Of a DNA stretch of 31,305 bases, positions 1 through 8,634 are shown in pieces; positions within the stretch are counted from its first letter, which is position 1, and each line of letters starts with the position of its first letter. This DNA comes from Chrysochromulina tobinii (Eukaryota > Haptophyta > Prymnesiales > Chrysochromulinaceae), in assembly GCA_001275005.1 (NCBI GenBank), contig JWZX01002454.1:1-31305 (forward strand), written 5' to 3'. Under the pieces are notes generated by a model, which made no database searches, was not told where the DNA came from, and saw nothing but the letters and a program-made list of their open reading frames with translations. A program made the position numbers and the translations under genes.

Positions 1-235
1 CGCGGCCGCGGCCGCCACCTCCGCGGCCGCCTCCGCGGCCGCCTCCGCCGCCGCCTCCGCCGCCTCCGCCGCCTCCGCCGCCTTCGCCTCTGCCGCCTCT
101 GCCGCCTCTGCCGCCTCTGCCGCCTCTGCCGCCTCTGCCGCCTCTGCCGCCGCCCCCGCCGCCTCCGCCGCCTTCGCCTCTGCCGCCTCTGCCGCCTCTG
201 CCGCCTCTGCCGCCGCCTCCGCCGCCGCGAGGACG
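1..235. repeat. Imperfect GCC/CTC-type triplet repeat coding for Ala-Glu
   Basis: Nearly pure GCC, TCC, TCT and TTC triplets on the plus strand. On the minus strand they read GCG/GCA/GAG codons, giving (Ala-Ala-Glu)n with rare Lys, in frame with the gene entering from 1500. This is a low-complexity coding repeat, prone to length change and assembly collapse. Confidence 0.85.
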
Positions 236-2382
236 TCCTCCATCGCGGCCGCGTCGTCCTCGCCAACGACCGCTCCATGCCCCGCACCATGCTCCGCACC
301 ATTCTCCGCAGCTGCACCCGCCACGGGTGCCACGCCCGGGACGGCGCCACCCAGGCTTGGCCCTCCCACGCCTGGGACGGCGCCACCCAGGCTGGGCCCT
401 CCCACGCCCGGGACGGCGCCACCCAGGCTTGGCCCGCTCACGCCCGGGACGGCGCCACCCAGGCTTGGCCCGCTCACGAGGGCGATCACGTCACCGACCT
501 CCGCCCAGGTAGCTCTCCCTTCGTAATGGAGCCGAAGTCGCTGCCCGAGACGGCGCGCGACCTTGGCCGGTATGAGCCGCCCACGATGGCGGAAGGTAAT
601 GATGGAGCCTTCTACGATGGCATCGGACGCCGGGGGGGCGTCACCGGCGCTCCCGCCACCAACTGCAGGGGCCGCGGCCCCAAATGCGCCAGACGCACTG
701 TCGACGATCGCGCTGTCGCGGGCACGATCGCCCTCCAGCACGCGAACGCCACCATCGCCGCCCGCGCCACGACCATCGCCGCCCGCGCCGCCCGCAGCAG
801 CTGAGGCCGGGGAGGCCGCCGCCGCGATGGCCTTGGCAGCCACGCGATCCGCCGCGGAGCGTTGCGCGCGTTCGAGGGTGGCCAGGGCCGCCGCCGTTGG
901 GGGAGCAGGCCCTACGTGCATCGCCGCATCGAGCTCCGCGCGCAACATTGCCGCGGCCGTGCTCGCGTAGTGATCGACCGCGGGAGTGGCGCCGCTGCTG
1001 CTGCTGCCGCCTTGAGCGGAGCCGCCGCCGCTGGTTGCCATATTGGGTGTGCTCACGAGCCAGAGCGCGGCACCAAGCAGCCTCTCGGCCTCCGCGACCG
1101 CCTCACGTGCACTCAATCCGCCCTCGACCTCCATGGCGCCGCCCTCGGCAACGCCGGCCACTTCCATGTCCATACCGTTCACACCGTCTCCCATGGCGGG
1201 GCTGATGGCGGTTCCGACGCGGGGCGCTGTCGTGGGCGCGCCGTCGTGGGCGGTTCCGACGAGGGGCGCCGAGTTGGGCGCCGTGCCGGAACCACCCGCC
1301 TTGCTCCGGCGGCCGAGCGCCACCGCCCGCACTGCCGCCGCGAACGGCGGGCGGGCGAGCAGCGCTGCATCGTCAAATCCGCGCTCGGGCTCAACGGTAG
1401 GGTCGGGTGGGGGATCGGGTAGGCTGCCGAGCAGCCTCTCGGCGCTCTTGACACCGAGACGCCAGCCCACGACAGGGGGCAGCCGCGCCGACGAAGCCAC
1501 CTGCAGCACAAGGCGCCGCGCGAGGTGTGCGTGTCAGACAAGGACAGCGAGAAGGTGCACGCAGGGAGCTTGGCGGGCGCGCGCGTGTCAGCCAACGGGC
1601 GAGCTCTTGTGGGAAACAGACAAAGGGTGGTTAGGCAGCCAAAGGGTGAGCTCTTGTGGGAAACAGCCAAAGGGTAAGCTCTTGTGGGAAACAGCCAAAG
1701 GGTGGTTACACAGCCAGGGTGGGCTCTTGTGGGAAACAGAGTGCAGGAAACTCGGCGGAAAGCGACGGCTTGCAGTTTGCGCGGGGCGCGGCGGGGGCGG
1801 CGCCAGGCGGGCGGTGGGGCTGGCGGGGATGCTGCAAGCTAGCGGCGCAGACGTGCGCATGAGAGCACTCACCTCGAACCAACTTGAACGGTGGTCGTAC
1901 CGCGTCGAGATGAACCACGTGCCATTGTGACGGTGGAGCGTCTCACTCGAGTTGACTCGCCGGTAGCACGCCACGCCGTCCGTTTCGCCCTTTTCGACAT
2001 CGATGACGTACAGCCCGTCCACGCTCGCGCCTGGCACACGCGCCTGCTTAACGCGCAGCGCGAGCGGCTGCACAGACAGGAGCCCGGCACACCCCGCGAA
2101 CTGGATGGTCGGAGGTGGCGCCTTGCCCTGGTTGGCTCGCGTCCAGCCACTCGCTGGCGGCACGTCGCTATCGGTCGTGTTCTTATACCACGCGCCGCGG
2201 TGATCCTTGCACATGAACCAAGCGTGGTCGGTCCGGTTGTAGTTCATCGTGCAGCTCGAGCCGACCTTGCGGTAGCACGCGGCCGTGTCGTTCCGGTCTC
2301 GCTTTCCGCCGATGCGCGTGGTATCTACCTCGTAGAAGCCGTCGAACTCGGCATCGCCCGCGCCCATGACGAGGTACGGCAT
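1..2382 (-). CDS. Repeat-rich protein with two paired Tyr/Trp modules and a long Ala/Glu tract, 3' end outside window
   Basis: Not recognised as a named family. Exon 1 is 2382-1873 (ATG at 2382; an in-frame stop lies just upstream) and exon 2 is 1500 to beyond base 1. The intron 1872-1501 joins GAG|GTGAGT to CTGCAG|GTG in phase 0, and exon 2 stays open for 500 codons. Exon 1 carries two similar modules (about residues 12-75 and 120-170), each with a G/F-x-Y start, a CYRRV or CYRKV core and spaced Trp residues (WFM...AWY; WFIS...SWF). Exon 2 encodes an Ala/Gly-rich stretch, a short basic beta-like segment around 510-610 (FRHRGRLIPAKV ... RLHYEG; possibly Tudor-like, weak), four 12-residue PSLGGAVPGV-type repeats, then an Ala-Glu tract (AEAAEAAEA) that may form a charged helix. 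Divergent from the METTL3-like gene. Real gene likely; function unknown; further exons lie to the left. Confidence 0.6.
331..474. repeat. Four 36-bp tandem repeats, in frame
   Basis: Units at 331-366, 367-402, 403-438 and 439-474 differ by only a few bases. Length is a multiple of three, so each adds a 12-residue PSLGGAVPGV-type block on the minus strand. An expressed coding minisatellite in the repeat-rich gene. Confidence 0.85.
1501..1872 (-). other. Intron with internal minisatellite
   Basis: Donor GTGAGT at 1872 and acceptor CTGCAG ending at 1501, phase 0. Between about 1598 and 1740 the plus strand holds four copies of a unit containing AGCTCTTGTGGGAAACAG and usually CAAAGGGT. The last copies are spaced by GGTTACACAGCC. 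The unit explains most of the intron length. Confidence 0.6.
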
Positions 2383-2626
2383 TCGGCCCACACTGTCCCG
2401 TCACGGCACGCGCGCGCTCGACTCCTCTCCGAGCGCGTGTTCTTCGTGCGCAGCGGAAGGCAAGTGTGAACCCCGTCTCGTATTGTGAAGAGTCCCAAGA
2501 GTCAAGCTTTTGACTTTTTCGGAGCGCGTTCCTTTGAATTCGTCCCACGTATCCCGGTGTGAGTTCCTCACTTTGACGAAGCGAAGTCGGCCGCGGAAAA
2601 CTCGGTGCCGGGGCCTCGAGCCGCGC
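2383..2626. promoter_or_regulatory. Divergent intergenic region (repeat-rich gene / METTL3-like gene)
   Basis: 244 bp separate the two start codons, so both promoters must lie here. It contains an inverted-repeat-like stretch near 2498-2518 (GTCAAGCTTTTGAC). No clear TATA box. Promoter role is inferred only from gene arrangement. Confidence 0.4.
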
Positions 2627-4519
2627 ATGGAAGCCCTGTTGGAAGCCCTCAAAGCTGAGCAGGCGCTGCTGCGAAATCGAGTGCGCCACAAGCTAGCCAG
2701 GGCGGCAGGCGAATCTTTTGTGCTTGCTCAGTCCACGTCAGCGAGTCATGTGCAGCGACCAACGCGGCCTGCGGGAGGTCCAAGCGCGTCCTCGGCAGCG
2801 TACGCTTTGTTGGGGCCAGATATTGCGCAGGTGCATACGGAGTTGCAGAAAGCTCTACTCGATATGCTCGTTGAGGAGCAAAGCATTATGTTGCCAGCAC
2901 GCTCAGACTACCTACTGAGGCTTGCCATCGAGCGCAACGGCGTCCACTCCTTAATTTGCAAGGCCAGTCCGAGGAATGTGGAGCTCGCACTGACTGAGCT
3001 TTCAGGAATCGCCCCGCACGCCGTGCGCGTGGAGCACAGGGAGCTTATGTGGCTCGACCAGCCCGCACTGAGCGACTTCCGCATGCGGCTAGTGGGCAAC
3101 TCGAGAGCTGGGCAAGCCGCCCGGCCGCCGCCTCCCTTCGACAACGGCAGCGCTCCTGCTCACGGCAGCGCTCCTGCTCACGGCAGCGCTCCGGCTCCGG
3201 GAGCATCCGCTGGCAAGGGCACTGGCAAGAAGCGCTCGGCGACGACGGTTCAGGACGACGAGCTCGCAGAGGTCTTCGACCTCGTCGACAAGAAGACCAC
3301 GAAGCAGCAGGCCCTTCAAGAAGAGCAAGATCAGCTTCTCGAGCTGCTCGCAAAGCCTTCAGCCAAAGTCCAACACCAGACGGATCGCTTCCGAACCTCG
3401 GGGGGGTCGAAGCTGAAGCAGTTTTGCCGCAGCGGCACCAAGGAGGACTGTGCGCGCCTCAATGGCACCGGCTATGCGTGCGACAGCATCCACTTTCGGC
3501 GCATCATCCGGCCGCACACAGACCCGTCGTTAGGCGACTGCTCGTACTTGGACACGTGCCGCCACATGGAGAAGTGCAAGTTCATCCACTATGAGGTGGA
3601 CGCAGGCGATGCGGAGCGCATGCGCGACGGTGCGGTGCAGCTGGATCCGCACGCGCGCACGGCGATCAACCGCAAGACGGGCGGCGAGGACCCCTTTGCG
3701 ATGCACTTCGAGTCACAATTCGTCAATTGTGATATCCGGACGTTCCCGATGGCGAGCCTGGGCAAGTTTGCCGTCATCATGGCGGACCCTCCGTGGGATA
3801 TCCATATGGAGCTGCCGTACGGCACGATGAGCGATGACGAGATGCGCCGGATGGATGTGCAAGTTCTGCAGGACGATGGCGTCATCTTCCTGTGGGTGAC
3901 AGGCCGAGCCATGGAGCTCGGCCGAGAGTGCCTCAGCATTTGGGGGTATCGCTTCGTGCAGGAGCTGCTCTGGGTGAAGACGAACCAATTGCAACGCATC
4001 ATACGGACGGGGCGCACCGGCCACTGGATCAACCACTCGAAGGAGCACTGCCTGGTAGGCATCAAAGGTCAGCCCGACATCAATTGGAATCTCGACTGCG
4101 ACGTCGTGTGCGCGGAGGTGCGCGAGACCAGCCGGATGAGGACCTCTGCTGATGACCTCTGATGATGACTTCTGATGATGACCTCTGATTGCCTCCCTCA
4201 TCAGGTGCGCGAGACCAGCCGGAAGCCGGATGAGATGTACGACCTCCTTGAGAGATTGGCACCGGGCACGCGGAAGCTCGAGCTCTTCGGCCGTCCTCAT
4301 AACGTACACAAGGGATGGACTACCCTCGGGAACCAGCTCGGCAAGACGCGCATCACAGAGCCGTGGCTGCGAGAGCACTTGCTTCGCGAGGGGGTCTTTG
4401 CGGAAGAGGACCTCGCGCCTCTCCCCGAGCCTCCCAAACATCCAGTGGTGCAGCCGTGGGGCGGGCACCCTCCACCAGCGCCGTTGCCCGCGTTGAACAC
4501 GGCGCCCAGCCAGGCTTGA
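2627..4519 (+). CDS. METTL3: METTL3-like N6-adenosine mRNA methyltransferase (MT-A70 family)
   Basis: Exons 2627-4117 and 4205-4519; about 601 residues, close to animal METTL3 (~580). The family transfers methyl from S-adenosylmethionine to N6 of adenosine in mRNA, in the nucleus, with METTL14 and adaptor proteins. Visible features: N-terminal helical/disordered part; a three-copy GSAPAH repeat near residue 175; paired CCCH zinc fingers at about 265-325 ([10 protein letters not shown] ... [11 protein letters not shown] ... CKFIHYEV); catalytic D387-PPW followed by [19 protein letters not shown]; then [15 protein letters not shown]-like and [17 protein letters not shown] blocks; exon 2 supplies [20 protein letters not shown] and [11 protein letters not shown]. 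All catalytic landmarks are intact, so it is probably active. An upstream in-frame ATG exists at 2510, but 2627 matches the family start better and avoids a 39-residue basic extension. The short Pro-rich C-terminal tail is unusual. Confidence 0.95.
4118..4204 (+). other. Introner-like intron in METTL3 gene with duplicated flank
   Basis: 87-nt phase-0 intron, GAG|GTGCGC ... CTCATCAG|GTGCGC. Its first 18 bases (GTGCGCGAGACCAGCCGG, 4118-4135) are repeated exactly at the start of exon 2 (4205-4222). The similarity continues with ATGAG if a 7-base deletion in the donor copy is allowed. The middle is built from GATGACCTCTGAT-like repeats. The 3' end TGATTGCCTCCCTCATCAG is shared with introns at 5412-5485 and 15639-15555. 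Confidence 0.8.
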
Positions 4520-4934
4520 GATGGTTGTCTGGGCACGGTGAAGGCGAAGAGAGCCCCGGACGGCTCCGCGACGAGCGACGTCCTCGGGAGTCAGGGGAGT
4601 GTGAATGTCGAGAACTCGAAGGTACAAGGTTGCGCATGTCCATGTGGAGCCTGTGGAACGCGCGAGAGGGCTACGGGGGCGGGCAGCGGCGGCGAAAGAA
4701 AAGGCATTTGGGCGGGCGGCGCTGCGAGTGCCAGCGTTATTCCAGCGTTGGCGAAACTCTCGAGACTTAACAAACTGAACTGAACTTGAACTTGAACTTG
4801 AACTTGAACTTGGAAATTCCGCACCCGAGTTTCAAGTTTGGATTTGATGAGGACGCGCGTGAAAAGGCCCGCCTGCAAACTCTCGTGGCCGGCGCGGTCT
4901 GTGGCGCCCGGGCTACGGCGGCGAAGGAGCCGAC
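4520..4934. other. Intergenic region with (TTGAAC)n tract
   Basis: 415 bp between the METTL3-like stop and the EF-hand start. It contains a hexamer tract of GAACTT units at about 4776-4812, some 125 bp before the next ATG. It must hold the METTL3 3' end and the promoter of the next gene. No protein or RNA gene recognised. Confidence 0.5.
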
Positions 4935-5899
4935 ATGCCACGGGACCTCGGTGCGCTTACGCCGGCATCGTTCAGAGACTATGTGCGCTTCAATTCCATT
5001 GAGACTGTGCTGATGCACTTTCGAAAGCTCGACGCAGATGGGTCTGGCGAAATGACAGTCAAAGAGTTTCGGGAGGGTGTAACAAAGCTGGGCTTCACTG
5101 CGACAAAGCAGGACGCCGCCTTGGTATTCAAGTGGCTCGATCATGATGGATCTGGTGTCGTTCCATTCATTGAGTTAGACAAGAAGCTGCGTGAACATCC
5201 GGTCGAGATGCAGGATTTGCTGCCGCCCCCGCCGCCGCCGCCGCCGCCGCCAGCCGTGGTTGCAGATCCTGAGCCGGAAGCAGCGCCAGCGCTCGCGACG
5301 CGCCTCGCAGCTCCGAAGCGTTGCACGTGCGAGCCGCTGGCCGGCCGGGTCTGCATCGTGCTGCCGGCGCCACTCTGGTTGCGCGCGAGCTCCTCATTTG
5401 ACTCTGTCAGAGTAGGCTGATTGCCTCGAATGCGTCGAAGTGCCTCTGATGGCCTCCGATGACATCTGATAGCCTCCCTCATCAGGTGGGCTGCCTCCCG
5501 AGCGGCACCAAGGTCGTCGTCCTAGAGGAAGTCGCGACGCCGGAGCGGGTTCGAGCTCTCGTCGCTCTCGAGACCAACGTGGGTGCTCCTCTGGGGTGGG
5601 TCACGACGTGCAGAGAGGGCTCCAGATTCGTCAAACTCCTCAGCGCATCCAAGGCATGCAAAGGCTTCTTCACGAGCGGGCACGTTGGTGGCGACGGCTT
5701 TGCGGTTACGTACTCCACGATCGATCTACAGGAACGCTACAACAGCGTGGCAGCGACGATCACGATGCTGCAGCAGGGAGCAGATGAGCTGCGACAGCGG
5801 GAAGAGGTGCTACGCCTGACCGGCAAGACCGTGCCACTCTATATGGACCGGATGGCCACGTGGAGCTTCCAATCGGGAAGCTCTTGTGGGCATGGATAG
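4935..5899 (+). CDS. EF-hand protein with polyproline linker and SH3-like 'GWVT' module
   Basis: Exons 4935-5411 and 5486-5899 encode 296 residues. Two canonical EF-hand loops are visible: DADGSGEMTVKE (33-44) and DHDGSGVVPFIE (69-80), both with acidic residues at positions 1, 3 and 12, so Ca2+ binding is expected. A run of about ten prolines follows (near 97-106), then a second domain split by the intron. Across the join it reads LRASSSFDSVRVGCLPSGTK, then VVVLEE, RALVALE and GWVTTCREGS. This resembles small beta-barrel modules common in algal and protist proteins (family knowledge, not verified). A helical stretch (ERYNSVAATITMLQQG) ends the protein. The join restores the module exactly, which supports the intron. 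Function is probably calcium-responsive adaptor or regulator; partner unknown. Confidence 0.8.
5412..5485 (+). other. Introner-like intron in EF-hand gene
   Basis: 74-nt phase-0 intron, AGA|GTAGGC ... CTCATCAG|GTGGGC. The donor side GTAGGCTG matches the exon start GTGGGCTG at 7 of 8 bases, and TGCCTC follows in both. The 3' end TGATAGCCTCCCTCATCAG is nearly identical to that of the METTL3 intron. The middle holds GCCTCTGATGGCCTCCGATG-type repeats. Confidence 0.75.
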
Positions 5900-6426
5900 G
5901 ATGCGCGGACACCGCGGATCGGTTGATTTTATCGGAGCGACGCGCGGATGTGTGGACGCGCCGCGAGCGAACCGGCCGACAGCGCCGCGTGGCGCATTTT
6001 CAGAACCCCGGCGCGCGGGTGCGTCGCGGACCAAGTGTTTGTGTATGTTTGCGTCGTTCGTCAATTCGTATTACGTTTGCGTTCGCACGGTCCGAAACGC
6101 CGCGCGGATCAAACGACGACGACGCGCGAACGCGATCGGCCCGCGCGGGGCCGGGGGGCCGGGGGCCCGGTCCGGAATGTTGTAGTACGGTAACGATGCG
6201 CGCGCGCGTCTTGCCGGTCTCGCCACGCGCCCCCGAGGGCGCCCTCTATTCATGTGCACTGCGTGCATGGAGCATGCCGACACGCCTCCTCCCCTGTAAC
6301 GAGAGCTGTCCCTCTGTAGCTCATGATCGCCAGCACTCGCACCCGACCTTTCACAGCACCAACGGGCCTCGCGTGCCCTGCCGTGTGGCTGCGCTTTCGG
6401 TAGAATGTCCTCTCCAGCCGTCGCGC
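5900..6426. other. Convergent intergenic region
   Basis: 527 bp between the 3' end of the EF-hand gene and the 3' end of the minus-strand coiled-coil gene. GC-rich, with a very G/C-dense block near 6140-6175. No RNA gene, repeat family or credible coding exon seen; expected to hold both 3' UTRs. Confidence 0.5.
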
Positions 6427-8543
6427 TCATTGCTGCAAAAAGGCCGGGTCGACGAGCATCAGGTACTGCGCTGCTGTCCGCAAGGCATGGAAGCTGAAGC
6501 CTTCGAGCACGCCGCATCGCATGCCCGAGTGGCCGATGACTTCTCCCGCGCGATTGATCTGTGCGACGGTGGAGCCCTGAGCATCCCGAATGGTCGCGGT
6601 GCCATAGTCGAGCTGTCCGATGGCCACCTCATAGTCCGGTGCGGCCGCATCGCTCGCGTCCGGGTTGCGCCGAAAGATGCCGCCGATGCTCGTGTTGGTC
6701 AGCGGAGCATGCACCGAGCCAACGTACGACAGATTTACGTCACCCACCTCGCCGCTCTCCTCCACGTACGCCATGAGCTGGCCGCAAGGACCGACCACGG
6801 AGCCGTCCTGCCGTACGAGGGAGCGCACCCGCCCGAAGGCATCGTGCACCGCGAAGTCGGTCTTGGCGGGGGCTTCCTCGAGCACCGTCGCGATCATCAC
6901 GCGAGGGTCGAGCGTCGCGCCCGCCGCCGCAGCGATGGCGCAAGGCGAGCGAGGCTGCATCACAAAGCGAGTAAACGAGCGGCGCGACGAGCGCCGATCG
7001 ATGTGCTCCACTCGAAAGCCAGATGGCTGCGCCGCCATGGACATGCGAGACTCGAGGTTCTCAATGATGCCTTCGACAGGGGTGGGAGGCTCGACAGGGA
7101 TCGCAGTAGCTGCGGGTGTGGCAGCAAACGCCGCCTTGACAGCGCTGGGGGCCACGGCGTTGACGGCGGCGCCAGCGAGCACTGCTGGAGGCGGATGCTC
7201 CGTGAGCTTCGCCTGCGAGAACGGCGGCCTCGAAAAGGGAGCTGGCATCGAAAAGGGCGCTACGGGGGTGGGTTCGGTCAACCTCGCCAAGCCGGGAATG
7301 TGCGGCGTGGGTGGAGGCATCGCAGCTGCCCCGAACGGTGGAGCCGATGGGAGCTCGGTCCCCGCTGCTGACGTCGCCTGGTACGACATCTCAAACTCCA
7401 CCGTGCCGTCGAGGCCATCGAGGCGCGCCTGCACCTCGCGCACCAGAAAGCTGAGCCCGTTCGTGCGGACTGCATAGTCCACGAGGTCGTCGATGGCGAG
7501 GAGACCCGCTGGTCGCACCGCGGCATCTTGGAGATTGCCTGTCGCGTTATCGAAGATCACGATGAGCTCACACTCGTCCACACCGTCCAGGCGCGACGAC
7601 AATGTGTACTTGGCACTTGGCCCATCGGCGCTCACCTGTGCGATCCCGGCCAGCTGGCTGACGATGGCGGTAACCTGCGCGTACCACTCCGTCCGTGTGC
7701 GCACGTCGCCGGCGGCCGCCTCCGCCTCCTTGCGGATGTTTGCAAGCTGCGCCGCCTTGTTGTCGCCCTCTGCCGCGAGGGCCGCTCCTTTCTGCGTCTC
7801 AGCTGCAATGTCCGCGTGCACTGCCTTGAGCTGCTTGCGAAGAGCGTCGCACTCGCGTTCGGCGCGCGTCTGCGTCGTCGCCGCCTCCTCTAGCTGTGCT
7901 TGGCCCGCGGCCGTGCTGCTCTTGTGAGAAGCAGTGCGGGCGTGCAGCTCCTGCGCGGTGGCCGTCGCCTCATCCAAGTCGGCCAGCTGGGACTGCAGGG
8001 CCCTCATCTTCGATTGAAGCGGACCCGTCAGCTGCTCGAGCGTCGCTGCACGCTTTCGAATCATAGAGTAGCGCCGGTCGTTCTCCTTCTCCAGCGCGTT
8101 GACCTCTGCGCCCTTCTGCTCAGCTGCTTGGTCGATGGCGATGAGGTCCTCCGCATCGATGGTCACGCGATCATTGAAGAGCTCCTCGAGCATCCGCTTT
8201 TTCGTCTCCTTGTCAATCAGCATCTCCTTATGCACGTTGAACTCTTTCTGCGATGGGCTCAGGTAGCACCGGCATAACGTGGGGTCAACGCTCGGACGGG
8301 ACTCACCAAGGCGTGCATCCGGGAGCCGAAGGCGATTCGATCACTGGCAGCGCACCGTCGCCTGGCTCCAGTCGGCATCCATTTCAGCGGTCGGTTTGGG
8401 CAACTGAGCGACGTGCTCCTGCATGATTCCGGTCAGATTGGCCGAGAGTGCATCGTACGTGCTGCGGCAGAAGGGGGCGGCTCAGCTGGCGTGGAGACGG
8501 CGGCCAGGGAGTGCGGAGCGACGCACCTTCGCAGCGTCGCCAT
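6427..8543 (-). CDS. Coiled-coil protein with possible RWD-like segment and beta-repeat C-terminus
   Basis: Exons 8543-8527, 8461-8356 and 8247-6427 give 647 residues. Exon 1 encodes only MATLR plus two bases; the joins (AAG|GTGCGT...CCGCAG|C, phase 2; ACG|GTGCGC...ATCGCAG|AAA, phase 0) keep frame and skip an in-frame TGA. Residues about 55-230 are Ala/Glu/Gln-rich coiled coil. A segment at roughly 240-320 (YTLSSRLDGV, ECELIVIFDN, LSFLVREVQARL) has the strand-strand-helix look of kinetochore RWD domains such as SPC25 or KNL1; this is a weak suggestion. A proline-rich linker follows, then about 130 residues of short beta-like repeats (DGSVVGPCG, GEVGDVNLSYVG, GEVIGHSGMRCG) ending at QYLMLVDPAFLQQ. 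The gene is head-to-head with SLY1. No confident family assignment. Confidence 0.7.
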
Positions 8544-8634
8544 TTTCTGCACTCAAACCGTCTCGGCGGCGCGGAGGAAACAAAAATGAGTTTCCAATCT
8601 TTAGTGTGGGGTTCTTTGCGCACGCGAGTCCCCA
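8544..8634. promoter_or_regulatory. 91-bp divergent spacer between coiled-coil gene and SLY1
   Basis: The two start codons are only 91 bp apart, implying a shared bidirectional promoter and short leaders. An upstream ATG at 8585 is out of frame with SLY1 and could reduce its translation if transcribed. No TATA box seen. Confidence 0.45.

Noticed and set aside
277-1422. Several plus-strand open frames through the GC-rich left edge
   Set aside because: They are Arg/Ala/Pro-rich shadows of triplet repeats; the minus strand is open for 500 codons in phase with a good upstream exon.
2510-2626. Earlier ATG for the METTL3-like gene
   Set aside because: It would add 39 basic residues unlike the family, and 2627 gives the usual short helical start.
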